The notes under the pieces are model-generated. The model saw only the letters and a list, made by a program, of their open reading frames with translations, was not told the DNA's origin and did no database searches. From NCBI GenBank assembly GCA_964531675.1, contig CAZHFW010000012.1, forward strand, positions 32,179 through 96,178: a stretch of DNA of 64,000 nt. The letters run 5' to 3'. The position numbers and the translations under genes are program-made. This document shows, piece by piece, positions 22,527 to 32,303 of this stretch (its first letter is position 1; every line of letters begins with the position of its first letter). This DNA is from CAZHFW01 sp964531675 (lineage in GTDB: Bacteria; Planctomycetota; Phycisphaerae; Phycisphaerales; UBA1924).

Positions 22527-24686
22527 TCAGGGCCTGACCAGATTCATGATGTCGTTGAAGGTCACGATCAGGAACATCGACCCGATGACCACCAGCCCCG
22601 CGAGCGTCGCTGCGTTCTGGATCCGCACCGGGACCGGGCGACCCATCGCCTGCTCGACGAGCAGGAACACGAACTGCCCGCCGTCCACGATGGGCATCGG
22701 CAGGAAGTTCAGCACCGCCAGGTTCACGCTGATCAGCGCCATGAAGAACAGCAGCCAGATGAACCCGCGGCTCGCGACCACTGTTCCCAGGTGCGCGATC
22801 CCCACCGGACCCTTGAGATGCTCGACCTTCACCGTGCCGTCGAACAGACGGGCGAACGTGAGATAGGTCGTCATCATCACCCGGTGCGTCTCGTGCAGCC
22901 CGGTCTTGATCGCGTCCACCGGCCCGTTGGCCTTGAGCACGAACTCCTCGAGCTCGAAGAGCCCGCCGGCAAACACCGGGCTCACCCATCCCAGCGCGTG
23001 AAGCTCCGCGATGTCCGCCGGCGCCAGCACCCAGTCCACGACCTCCGTCGGAGGCGTGCCGGTCCGCAGCGGGAGTTCGAGCTTGAGCTTGACCGTCGCG
23101 CCCGACGTCGTCTGCCCCGCCGCGAGCTTGTCCGCCGCTCCGCGGGTCGCGGCCATCAGCGTCGCGCGCAGCTCCGTGAAGTTCGCGACAGGCTTGTCGT
23201 TGACCGCGGTCACCCGCGTCCCGGGCCTGGTGATCACGCTGGCCGCGGGAGGCGTGCGAGGCTGGGCCCCCGCCTGGATCCGCGTGAGCCTTTCGGGAGG
23301 CGACGCGAGCAGCGTCTGCGTCCGCGACGTGTCTCCGACGTAGATGCCAATCTGCCCCTTGCTCGAAACGTCCAGCACCAGCGTGATGGGCTCGACCTTG
23401 CCCGAGGTGTTGGTCCGCAGCACGATCGCGTCGATCGTCTTGCCTTTCCTCGAAGAAATCTCCGCCGTGCCTTGGGCGATGCTCGGATATTCCGTCGAGC
23501 CGAGCCTGGCGAACACGTCCCCGGGCTTGAGCTTGGACGCCATGCCCTTGGGCACGTCCGCGACCGTCATCACCGGCGTCAGCCCGAGCAGATGATCCAG
23601 CACCTTCTGGGATCCCTCCGGACCAACCAGATCAGTCTGCAGCTCGGCCTGAGGCGTCACCGCGACAGTCACCTTCCGATCGCCCTTGGCGAACACCAGT
23701 TCAAAGGGCTGCCCGCCGCTCTCTCGCGCAGCTCGGGTCAGGGCCGCGCCGCTCCGCGCGGGCCTGCCGCCGGCGCTCACGAGCGTCATGCCTTCTTCCA
23801 CACCCTTGAGGCCCACCGACGCGAGCCTCTCCGAGAACTCCGCAGCTTCCGCGGGCGCGTTGATTTTGAAGACGTTGGTCGATCTGGATGGCTCGACGCC
23901 GATCTCCATCAGGGCCGTCGTCCTGCTCCGCTCGGGCCTGATCGTGAACGCCAATGGCGACGCGACGCCCTCGCGCTTCACGCTGATCTGGATATCCGTG
24001 CCCTGCTTGGCCATCGCCACCGCGAGCATCAGGTCGTTGAAGCTCCGCGGCGGCACCCCATTGATCGACACGATCTCATCGCCCGGCTTAAGCCCGATTT
24101 CGGTCACGCCGAGCTCCGCTGCGTTGCTCGCGACCGCCTTGCTCGCGGGCTTCCCCGCGGCCACGTCGCCGACCTTCGGAGGCTCGGTCTGGAGCCCGAC
24201 CATGAAGACCGCCACGAACAGGATCGCAGCGGTGATCAGGTTCATGATCACGCCCGCGGAGATGACGACCATGCGCTTCACTGGCGCGGTGCTCTGATAG
24301 CTGTCCGGCGCGTCGCTGGTCGCGTCGGGGTTCAGATCCTCCTGCCCGAGCATCTTCACGTACCCGCCGAAGGGCAGCGCGTTGAGGCGGTACTCGGTCG
24401 GCGCGACCGGTCCGTCCGCACCCTTCACGTACCCGCGCTCGCCGATCCGCTGCCGCCGCGCCAGCTCCAGGTACTCCGCCTCGCTCGACCCGCGACGCCA
24501 ACCCAGCCCCTTGCGGAAGCTGACCAGCGCCGGGCCGAAGCCCATCGCAAACGCCAGCACGCGGATCCCCGCCCAGCGGGCCGCCAGGAAGTGGCCGAGT
24601 TCATGCACGAACACGATCAGCCCGAATCCCAGAATCACCAGGGCCAGGTCGAACATCGTTCCAAGCGCGCCGGGCAGCGAAGTCAT
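22527..24686 (-). CDS. rseP: Site-2 intramembrane metalloprotease RseP-like, with extra PDZ domains
   Basis: RseP cuts membrane-anchored anti-sigma factors and signal-peptide remnants. Zinc-binding 'VHELGHF' lies in the first membrane helix and 'NFLPMPIVDGG' provides the third ligand in the late membrane region. At 719 residues it is much longer than the E. coli protein of about 450. The region between the first and later membrane helices contains three or possibly four PDZ-like modules ('GLKPGDEIVSINGVPPRSFN', 'EEGMTLVSAGGRPARSGAA', 'SKLKPGDVFARLGSTEYPS', 'TRPGTRVTAVNDKPVANFT'). A loop 'EAEYLELARRQRIGERGYVK' is inserted early. The ATG at 24686 is used; an ATG 10 codons later (MFDLALV) fits the family start equally well. 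It heads the minus-strand cluster. Confidence 0.92.
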   Translation of the reverse strand: MTSLPGALGTMFDLALVILGFGLIVFVHELGHFLAARWAGIRVLAFAMGFGPALVSFRKGLGWRRGSSEAEYLELARRQRIGERGYVKGADGPVAPTEYRLNALPFGGYVKMLGQEDLNPDATSDAPDSYQSTAPVKRMVVISAGVIMNLITAAILFVAVFMVGLQTEPPKVGDVAAGKPASKAVASNAAELGVTEIGLKPGDEIVSINGVPPRSFNDLMLAVAMAKQGTDIQISVKREGVASPLAFTIRPERSRTTALMEIGVEPSRSTNVFKINAPAEAAEFSERLASVGLKGVEEGMTLVSAGGRPARSGAALTRAARESGGQPFELVFAKGDRKVTVAVTPQAELQTDLVGPEGSQKVLDHLLGLTPVMTVADVPKGMASKLKPGDVFARLGSTEYPSIAQGTAEISSRKGKTIDAIVLRTNTSGKVEPITLVLDVSSKGQIGIYVGDTSRTQTLLASPPERLTRIQAGAQPRTPPAASVITRPGTRVTAVNDKPVANFTELRATLMAATRGAADKLAAGQTTSGATVKLKLELPLRTGTPPTEVVDWVLAPADIAELHALGWVSPVFAGGLFELEEFVLKANGPVDAIKTGLHETHRVMMTTYLTFARLFDGTVKVEHLKGPVGIAHLGTVVASRGFIWLLFFMALISVNLAVLNFLPMPIVDGGQFVFLLVEQAMGRPVPVRIQNAATLAGLVVIGSMFLIVTFNDIMNLVRP

Positions 24687-24771
24687 GCCCCATTATTCGG
24701 ATAAACCCCGGGGAGAGTGCGGCAGAATCAAAATTCCTTTTGATCCCCCGTCTTCTCTTAATCTGCATGCC

Positions 24772-25512
24772 ATGAACGCGACTCCGGACACGCCCGCGGC
24801 CCAGGCCCATGCCTCGCCTCTCTCCGATGCGCCGCCCGTGTCCATCCCGTGCCCCGCGTGCGACTATCCCATCGCGTTGGGCGCGTCACGCTGCGCCGAG
24901 TGCGGCTACGCATGCTCCGCGGACGAATGGGCCCAGGCGATCCGCCGCTCCGTCTTTCTCGAAATCAACCGCGGGGCATGGATCGGGCCCATCGTCGTCT
25001 GCGGCCTGGCCTCGCTCTTGACGCCGTTCTTCGTCACGCTGGCGTTCCTGGTCCTTTACCTGTTCGTCACTCCCGCGATTGGCGCAAAGTTCGCCGGTCT
25101 CTACCGCCGGATTCTGCGTCAGATCTGGCTCGTCAGCCTCCCCTGGCTCCTGATCCCTTGGATGGTCGTGCTTCCGGCGTTCACGATCATCCCGGAGTGG
25201 GTCTTTGGTTGGCGCTACGTTGGTACCGATGTTCCCAACTTCCTCCGCCTGTCCGGGCGCGGGGCGTTCGGTGGCGTGCTACTCCCGTTGGGAGTTCTGT
25301 CATTCAACATGCTCTGCTGGATTATCTGGCGTTGGCGCTGGCGTGCCCTCTGCCGGGCTGCTTCTCTTCCCGCGCACATGCAGCGAAGCGGCCCGGTGCG
25401 ATTGGCGGTCCGTTTGGCCTATATCCCGGCGATCCTGCTGGCCGGCGCGGTGCTGGTCTTTTTCGGCACGATGAACGTCCTGGACGCGATCATCCCGGGC
25501 TGGGATCGGTGA
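24772..25512 (+). CDS. Zinc-ribbon multi-pass membrane protein
   Basis: The 246-residue protein has an N-terminal zinc ribbon ('CPACDYPIALGASRCAECGY', residues 25-45) followed by about four hydrophobic segments ('IVVCGLASLLTPFFVTLAFL', 'WLVSLPWLLIPWMVVLPAFT', 'GGVLLPLGVLSFNMLCWIIW', 'LAYIPAILLAGAVLVFFGTM'). ATG 24772 is the first after a divergent intergenic region of 85 bp from rseP. No family beyond zinc ribbon plus membrane helices is recognised. Its codon use is less strongly GC3-biased than the flanking enzymes. Confidence 0.78.
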   Translation: MNATPDTPAAQAHASPLSDAPPVSIPCPACDYPIALGASRCAECGYACSADEWAQAIRRSVFLEINRGAWIGPIVVCGLASLLTPFFVTLAFLVLYLFVTPAIGAKFAGLYRRILRQIWLVSLPWLLIPWMVVLPAFTIIPEWVFGWRYVGTDVPNFLRLSGRGAFGGVLLPLGVLSFNMLCWIIWRWRWRALCRAASLPAHMQRSGPVRLAVRLAYIPAILLAGAVLVFFGTMNVLDAIIPGWDR

Positions 25513-25520
25513 GGGCGCAG

Positions 25521-25552
25521 AAAAAAGGAGCCCGCGCCGGGCGCGGGCTCCT
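25521..25552 (-). terminator. Rho-independent terminator of glutamate dehydrogenase
   Basis: Read on the minus strand, GGAGCCCGCGC pairs with GCGCGGGCTCC and is followed by six T. It also sits 8 bp after the convergent plus-strand gene and may block read-through in both directions. Confidence 0.9.
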
Positions 25553-25577
25553 GTCTCGATGTGCGGGCTGATGTCGA

Positions 25578-26921
25578 TTACGGGAAGATGCCGCGGACTT
25601 CGTAGACCTTGGCCAGACGCTCCAGCGCCCCGATGTACGCCGCGGTGCGGAGATCGCAGTTGTACTTCTTGCGGGCGTCGCGGACCTTGCCCGCGGCCTG
25701 GACCATGTGCTTGTTGAGCTTCTTGTCGACGACCTCGAGGTCCCAGGACTCGCAGTTCTTGTTCTGGACCCACTCGAAGTAGGACACCGTCACGCCGCCG
25801 GCGTTGCACAGGATCGCCGGGAGGATCTCGATGCCGCGCGAGAGCAGGACGCGCTCGCCCGCCGGGGTGGTGGGGGCGTTGGCGCCTTCGGCGACGATCT
25901 TGCAGTCGAGCCAACCCGCCTCGGTCTCCTGGATCATCTGCTCGAGGGCCGCGGGGATGAAGACGTCGACCTTGGTCTTGTAGAACTCTTCCTTGCTGAT
26001 CGCGGTCGCCTTGGCGTAGCCCGCGACGCCGCCCTTCTGCGCGACATAGGCGCCCAGGTCGTGGGCGTCGATGCCCTTGTCGTTGCGGATGAACCCGGTG
26101 TGATCGCCCACCGCGATCATCTTGGCGCCCTTGTCCTGGAAGATCTTGCCCGACCAGGAGCCCACGTTGCCGAAGCCCAGCACCGAGAAGGTGCACTGCG
26201 CGGGCTTGAGGCCGACTTCCGGGAGCATCTCGACCAGGGTGTCGACGACGCCCTGGCCGGTCGCCTTCTCACGGCCGAGCGATCCGCCGTACTCGACGGG
26301 CTTGCCGGTGATCACCGCGGTGGGGTTGCTGCCGCCGATTTCGGAGAGGAACGAATAGGTGTCGGCGATCCAGGCCATGTGCTGGCTGTTGGAACCGACG
26401 TCGGGGGCGGGAATGTCGTACTCGGGGCCGACGTTGTGGGCGATCGCCGCGGTGAACCGGCGGACGATGCGCTCCATCTCGGCCTTGGAGTGCTTGCGCG
26501 GATCGACCTTGATGCCGCCCTTGCCGCCGCCGTAGGGCACGCCGACCAGGGAGCACTTCATGGTCATCAGGAAGGCCAGCGACTTGACGTCGTCCAGGTG
26601 CACGTCGTGGTGGAAACGCAGGCCGCCCTTGTACGGGCCGATCGCGTTGTTGTGCTGGACGCGGTAGCCCTTGAAGAGCTGGAAGTCCCCGTTGTCCATG
26701 CGGACCGGGAAGTGCACCATGATCTCGTTCTTGGGCTGCGCCAGGATCAGCTTGAGGTAGCGCGGCAGGTCCATCACCTCGGCGGCATAGAGCATGCAGC
26801 CGACCGTCTGGCGGTAGAGGTTGTTCGGATCAGACGAGAGCCCAAGCTCCTCGAAGATCGGGGAGTTGTACTCCTTGGGAACCGGACGGGTGGACTGGCG
26901 CGGAGCAGACATCGTGGTCAT
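25578..26921 (-). CDS. gdhA: Glu/Leu/Phe/Val-type glutamate dehydrogenase
   Basis: The enzyme interconverts glutamate and 2-oxoglutarate plus ammonium with NAD(P). The 447-residue protein has the substrate-binding segment 'GPYKGGLRFHHDVHLDDVKS', catalytic Lys in 'VPYGGGKGGIKVDP', 'DIPAPDVGSNSQHMAW', and the nucleotide-binding 'VLGFGNVGSW'. The length and the KGGLRFH form match the hexameric bacterial/archaeal enzymes. Starts at 26921 (MTTMSAPR) or 26912 (MSAPR) are both possible; GAAGG is better spaced for the second. It appears monocistronic with its own terminator. Coenzyme preference cannot be read with confidence. Confidence 0.95.
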   Translation of the reverse strand: MTTMSAPRQSTRPVPKEYNSPIFEELGLSSDPNNLYRQTVGCMLYAAEVMDLPRYLKLILAQPKNEIMVHFPVRMDNGDFQLFKGYRVQHNNAIGPYKGGLRFHHDVHLDDVKSLAFLMTMKCSLVGVPYGGGKGGIKVDPRKHSKAEMERIVRRFTAAIAHNVGPEYDIPAPDVGSNSQHMAWIADTYSFLSEIGGSNPTAVITGKPVEYGGSLGREKATGQGVVDTLVEMLPEVGLKPAQCTFSVLGFGNVGSWSGKIFQDKGAKMIAVGDHTGFIRNDKGIDAHDLGAYVAQKGGVAGYAKATAISKEEFYKTKVDVFIPAALEQMIQETEAGWLDCKIVAEGANAPTTPAGERVLLSRGIEILPAILCNAGGVTVSYFEWVQNKNCESWDLEVVDKKLNKHMVQAAGKVRDARKKYNCDLRTAAYIGALERLAKVYEVRGIFP

Positions 26922-27271
26922 ACCTTCAATCCTCGGGTTTGTGGACTCGTTTTTGGGTGTCTGAAGTGGGTTGAACAGACCTGGATCCTCGGGGATCCAA
27001 AAGACAAAATCGGGCGCCCGTGCGCCCGATCTTCATGTGGTACAGAAATACGCCACCCGGAGTTCGGCTCCGGCGCGTTGTTTGACAGCGTGGTTCCAAT
27101 CTCGGGCGTCCACGCCCGCGCCGAACCTGCGCCCACGAGCGTCGGCGTCGGTCGGTCGCTGGGAGAGGAATTCAGTCAACGCCAGAATCGGAACACCGCC
27201 TCTTCCCTACCCTCAGGACTCCATCCCCGGACGCGTCCCCGCGTCCACAAGGCCAAAAGTCCCGGGTTTGC
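26922..27271. other. Divergent intergenic region upstream of glutamate dehydrogenase
   Basis: A 350-bp stretch without a supported gene. It contains a perfect 9-bp-stem hairpin ATCGGGCGC..GCGCCCGAT at 27009-27030, about 90 bp upstream of the gdhA start and preceded on the plus strand by an A-rich run. It could be a leader structure of the gdhA mRNA or the end of an unrecognised transcript. Nothing else stands out. Confidence 0.5.
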
Positions 27272-27661
27272 ATGATACTCTATCTCGCCGCCGATCTCCT
27301 CTGGGCCTCCAAGATCAAGGCCACCGCCGATGCCCTTGGCATCGCCTGCCGGCCTGTCCGCACCATGGACATGCTCACCGCCCGACTGGCGGAAGCCACG
27401 CCGGAACACCCGGTCCGGGGCCTGCTCTTGGATCTGGACAAGCCCGACGAGGCTCTGGCGATGATCGCCCACGTCAAAGACCCGGCCAAGGCGGCGTCCA
27501 ATCCAGACATCGCCCGAATCAAAGTCCTCGCCTGGGGCCCCCATGTCGCCCGCGACCTGCTCCACTCGGCCCGCATGGCCGGGGCGGACGATGTGCTGAC
27601 CCGCGGGGCGATGGATCACCATCTCGATGACATCCTGCTCAAGCTCGCGGGCCGGGGCTGA
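27272..27661 (+). CDS. Small single-domain receiver-like (Rossmann) protein
   Basis: The 129-residue protein has the strand-helix pattern of a CheY-like receiver ('MILYLAADLLWASKIKATAD', 'VRGLLLDLDKPDEALAMIAH', 'RIKVLAWGPHVARDLLHSAR', 'GADDVLTRGAMDHHLDDIL'). The acidic pocket at the end of strand 1 is reduced to 'AAD' and the usual Lys is replaced by 'TRG'. The Asp in 'LLLDLDKP' occupies the phospho-acceptor position. It is either an atypical receiver or a phosphorylation-independent pseudo-receiver. No kinase is adjacent. Confidence 0.72.
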   Translation: MILYLAADLLWASKIKATADALGIACRPVRTMDMLTARLAEATPEHPVRGLLLDLDKPDEALAMIAHVKDPAKAASNPDIARIKVLAWGPHVARDLLHSARMAGADDVLTRGAMDHHLDDILLKLAGRG

Positions 27662-27975
27662 CCCCCTGAACCGGGGCAATTGAAACTGGGCAAGAGAGGC
27701 TGATGTCCCGATAATCGGATATTTGGCCCCATTTGTCCGAAATATGCTTGCCTTCGGCCGGTTCGGGCAATAATTACCGGTATCAGTCGTGCGGAGCTTG
27801 AAATTGGCCCGCTACTGAGACACAGTCTCAACTGTGTCGCCGGATCCAGCCGCGGCCGGGGCCGTGACTGGGCGAGTCCTCCGGAATACCGGAGGTTCGG
27901 GTCGCCTGAAGCGGATGAAGTCGTCCGCCAACGCCACGCCGGCCGGACAACCAGACCTCTTCCGAGGAGTGATTC
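27662..27975 (+). promoter_or_regulatory. AT-richer regulatory region with dyads upstream of the PEP-CTERM gene
   Basis: In a GC-rich setting, 27707-27790 is relatively AT-rich. ATATTT (27719-27724) and AAATAT (27740-27745) form an inverted repeat. A possible promoter combines TTGCCT (27748-27753) with AATAAT (27769-27774) or TAATTA (27771-27776). GACACAGT-CTCA-ACTGTGTC (27819-27838) is a perfect hairpin downstream of it, and CTCCGG..CCGGAG follows near 27879-27894. The pattern suggests a regulated promoter with operator-like dyads and a structured leader. No sigma-54 site was found. Confidence 0.45.
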
Positions 27976-28752
27976 ATGAACAAGTTCATCCCAGCCGCCG
28001 CGGCCCTCTCTGTCCTCGCGTCCACCGCGATCGCCGACGCCACCCCCGGCGCCACGCTCGTCAACCCGGGCTTTGCCGGCAACACCCAGTACGACGGCTG
28101 GGTCGGCCTGACCAGCGGCAACTACACGGGCTACGGCTCGTTCCCGGGCATGTCCGCCTGGCCCGCGCCGATCGGCTCCAACCGCACCAGCGCCAACACC
28201 TTCAACGCTGCCGAGCCCGGCGACGCAGGCCTGATCAAGGTCGCCAACGGTCCCAGCGGCGGCGCTCTGCTCACGGGCAGCGCCCTGTACTTCGGTGGCT
28301 TCTCCACCAACATCAACAACTTCGACGGCACCGTCGGCGTCGTGGACTCCACGCCTGTCGCCAACCTCAAGACCGTCGCCTATCAGGTCCAGATCGCCGA
28401 GGCCTGGACGTACGACTTCTACAACCGCGTCCTCCCCGTCCTGAACTACAACGGCGGCGCGCAGGCCCTCGTCGCGCCCACCGCCCTCATCATCGACCGC
28501 ACCTACAACGGCACGGTCCAGATGCCCGGCGGTCCCCAGGACATCTTCATCAACACCTACTTCCTCCAGTGGGATCTCTCCAGCATCGCCGGCCCCATCA
28601 CGGACATCAGCGTGACCTTCTCCGGCGTGCAGCACGCCCAGGTCTACAGCATGCGTCTGGACCAGTCGGACATCTACACACCCGTCCCGACCCCCGGCGC
28701 GCTCGGCTTGTTTGGCATCGGCGGCCTGACCCTGGCCCGCCGTCGGCGCTGA
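27976..28752 (+). CDS. PEP-CTERM sorting-domain exported protein
   Basis: The 258-residue protein starts with a signal peptide ('KFIPAAAALSVLASTAIA') and ends with a PEP-CTERM tail: 'VPTPGALGLFGIGGLTLA' followed by RRRR, that is, a V-P-x-P motif, a hydrophobic helix and a basic end. This tail directs proteins to exosortase-type processing at the cell surface. The middle is beta-rich and Asn/Gly-rich ('FGGFSTNINNFDGTVGVVDS') without a recognised catalytic domain, so an extracellular matrix role is plausible. AGGAG lies 6 nt before the ATG. A strong terminator follows, so it is monocistronic. No exosortase gene is in the window. Confidence 0.9.
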   Translation: MNKFIPAAAALSVLASTAIADATPGATLVNPGFAGNTQYDGWVGLTSGNYTGYGSFPGMSAWPAPIGSNRTSANTFNAAEPGDAGLIKVANGPSGGALLTGSALYFGGFSTNINNFDGTVGVVDSTPVANLKTVAYQVQIAEAWTYDFYNRVLPVLNYNGGAQALVAPTALIIDRTYNGTVQMPGGPQDIFINTYFLQWDLSSIAGPITDISVTFSGVQHAQVYSMRLDQSDIYTPVPTPGALGLFGIGGLTLARRRR

Positions 28753-28805
28753 TCATGATTGACTCCGGGCCGCCACTCCTCTCGGCCCGTTCGGTCCGCC
28801 CATCA

Positions 28806-28842
28806 AACCACCCACAGCCCGCGCTGTGGGTGGTTGTGTTTT
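28806..28842 (+). terminator. Rho-independent terminator of the PEP-CTERM gene
   Basis: AACCACCCACAGC and GCTGTGGGTGGTT form a perfect 13-bp stem, followed by GTGTTTT. Confidence 0.92.
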
Positions 28843-29011
28843 CGCCGCGAGGGGGTCCATCGTGAGCCGGGGCGTCCCGCCCCGGTCGAACGGCCCGACG
28901 TGCCCCGAAGCCGGACCGGCTTTTGCGAACTCGCGGATCGAGCCCGAAATCCACAATGAACGGCTCCGGGGCAAACCGAGCGCGATGACCATCGGAACAA
29001 GTGAGGGCACG

Positions 29012-29037
29012 AAAAAAGCCCCGGTTCCCGAGCGGCT
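29012..29037 (-). terminator. Probable minus-strand terminator
   Basis: Read on the minus strand, AGCC..CTCGG GAA CCG..GGGCT forms a stem of about eight pairs with single-base bulges, followed by six T. It lies 13 bp past the stop of the small minus-strand frame at 29050. Confidence 0.5.
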
Positions 29038-29049
29038 GAGAATGGCGCA

Positions 29050-29304
29050 TCACTGCGACTCCTCGATGGAGTTGTCCGCATCAAGAAGGGGAAGTTCCAC
29101 CACGCACCAGGAACTCGGCGGGCGGCCGTTCATGATGTTGAGCAACTCGCGGATCGACTGAATCGTGATAGTCAGTGGTCTTAGTTGAAAGAGACCACAC
29201 TCATGAATGCCGGCGCGGGTTTTGATCGCCGATCGATGTTTCTTTCCAAAGGCGCAAGGAACCCGGTAGACTCGGCGAGAACCGCTTGGTTCGAGGTAAG
29301 GCAT
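29050..29304 (-). CDS. Possible small protein of unknown function
   Basis: An 84-residue minus-strand frame, with a C-terminal part 'QSIRELLNIMNGRPPSSWCV' then an acidic end. No family is recognised. The only support is the terminator-like structure immediately after its stop. Codon use is not strongly biased, and the 5' part may be non-coding, so the true start could be much later. Confidence 0.25.
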   Translation of the reverse strand: MPYLEPSGSRRVYRVPCAFGKKHRSAIKTRAGIHECGLFQLRPLTITIQSIRELLNIMNGRPPSSWCVVELPLLDADNSIEESQ

Positions 29305-29333
29305 CGATGCGATTGTTCTCCGGGGGATCCAAC

Positions 29334-29852
29334 ATGGAGTCGCGGACCGAGAAGCAGGATGCGCGGCCCAAGTCTCCCGGCGCGGTCAAGATTGTCGCGG
29401 TCTACTTCCTGTTGTGCGGCGTCATCGGCTGCGCACGGGTTGTTTCTGAGGGCCTTGCCGGCAAGTTCGAAGTCGCGTTGACGGCACCGGGAGTGCTGGT
29501 TGGATTGGGGCTCTTCGGACTGAGCCGCACGTGGCGATTTATCGGGGTCTTGATGCTGGGCATCGCGATCGGCGCTTCGCCCGTCGTCGTGCTCTCCCCA
29601 CTCGTCGGGGCGCCGGAGATCCATTGGTCGAAGCTCCAGTTCCCGATCGCATCGTTCGGGCTCACGTTCGCGGATCGAGTGTCGTGCGGGTTCTGGTGGC
29701 CTTTGCTTGGGCTTCCGTCTCCCGGCCTCGGCCCGGTCGAGCCTGTGGCGGGCTTGGCATTGTGGTGTTTTCTGGTCTGGCAGCTTCGAGTGCTGACACG
29801 GCCCCAGACGCGTGCGGTCTTTGCCCGGACCTGGCCCGCTTCTCGCTGGTAA
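29334..29852 (+). CDS. Small multi-pass membrane protein of unknown function
   Basis: Starting at ATG 29334 (GGGGGA about 9 nt upstream), the protein has 172 residues with about four hydrophobic segments ('IVAVYFLLCGVIGCARVV', 'VALTAPGVLVGLGLFGL', 'FIGVLMLGIAIGASPVVVL', 'AGLALWCFLVWQLRV'). It resembles generic small integral membrane proteins; no motif identifies a function. GC3 is lower than in neighbouring enzymes, which may indicate faster evolution or recent acquisition. It is probably transcribed alone. Confidence 0.6.
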   Translation: MESRTEKQDARPKSPGAVKIVAVYFLLCGVIGCARVVSEGLAGKFEVALTAPGVLVGLGLFGLSRTWRFIGVLMLGIAIGASPVVVLSPLVGAPEIHWSKLQFPIASFGLTFADRVSCGFWWPLLGLPSPGLGPVEPVAGLALWCFLVWQLRVLTRPQTRAVFARTWPASRW

Positions 29853-30198
29853 GTGTCTGCAAATGTGGGGCTTGGTGACCTCCCCAGACCCGCCATCGGC
29901 CCATCGTGACGCCCGCCAGCCGCGCTCGCCTTGGGAGGGGGTGGTTCCTATCCTTCAGGCCCTGCCGGATCGGGCGGGGGACGCTGGTTTCCGCGTTTGC
30001 GGAGGCGTTTGAGTTTGGCGTTTGCAGCCCCATGGGGGCAGGGCGGGCGTGATCACCACGCTGCTCTTGACGCCGGAATGTCCGCGGCGGGTTCTTTGTC
30101 CCGCGCACCGATCCCGCGACGTTCCGCATTGGCCCGCAAGCTGAAGACCGGCGCGACACGCACCGGCTGACCAGGCGCGGGCCGGAAGGACCTCTTCG
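29853..30198 (+). other. Leader region upstream of rpsA
   Basis: A 346-bp stretch without a supported gene. A TTGACG hexamer (30067-30072) lacks a convincing -10. GGAAGGA (30184-30190) is a strong ribosome-binding site for rpsA at 8-nt spacing. GC-rich self-complementary segments suggest a structured leader, which would suit the autoregulation known for S1 in other bacteria, but no specific element is recognised. Confidence 0.45.
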
Positions 30199-31959
<1,761 letters not shown>

Positions 31960-31995
31960 GCTGATCGCGTCCGCGTGACGGAATCCAAAAACACA

Positions 31996-32032
31996 AAGCC
32001 CCGGGTGTTCAGCCCGGGGCTTGTTCTTTTTT
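31996..32032 (+). terminator. Rho-independent terminator of rpsA
   Basis: AAGCCCCGGG and CCCGGGGCTT pair around TGTTCAG, followed by GTTCTTTTTT. Confidence 0.93.
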
Positions 32033-32121
32033 GGCCTTGCGCACTCCGGCGGGAGGAAATCACGCGCCGCCACGCTCGACCATTCTGTTCAGCACCACAG
32101 GCGCTCGCCCGCGGCTTCCAC

Positions 32122-32145
32122 ACCCTTGGCCCACAAGCCAAGGGT
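32122..32145. repeat. Perfect palindrome ACCCTTGGC..GCCAAGGGT
   Basis: A 9-bp perfect stem with a CCACAA loop lies in non-coding DNA after rpsA. It is a small isolated hairpin without a T-tract, of the kind found as dispersed repeats in planctomycete genomes. Only one copy was seen in this window. Confidence 0.5.
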
Positions 32146-32303
32146 CGGGTTACTCTCCGCTGCCCAAAGGCCTCTGGTTCCCGCCTCGGAGTGTTCGGGC
32201 ATCAAGATTGACTTCTCGGGCCGGGGATTCCCGGCGAACCGGGCGGGGCTTTTCCGCCGGGTGTGACGGGGGTTTGGCGACGGGCCTGGATCCGGAGATC
32301 TCG

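Larger units (their letters stand above)
28843..29333. other. Gene-poor interval of lower GC
   Basis: No convincing plus-strand gene lies here. It contains a hairpin CCGGGGCG..CGCCCCGG (28867-28885), a probable minus-strand terminator (29012-29037), a weak small reading frame ending just before that terminator, a hairpin GTGGTC..GACCAC (29175-29198) and a possible promoter (TTCCAA 29244-29249, 17 bp, TAGACT 29267-29272) for the next plus-strand gene. Confidence 0.5.

Noticed and set aside
21726..24704. A 992-codon plus-strand open frame opposite rseP and the hydrolase
   Set aside because: It is antisense to well-conserved proteins; the translation is Arg/His/Glu-rich low complexity without motifs, as expected from high GC3 on the opposite strand.
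27662..27975. Sigma-54 promoter upstream of the PEP-CTERM gene
   Set aside because: No GG-N10-GC core with suitable flanks is present.
7564..30072. Shared 13-mer GCTGCTCTTGACG at 7564 and 30060 as a common promoter
   Set aside because: Thirteen-base matches are expected by chance in 64 kb, and neither copy has a -10 at proper spacing.
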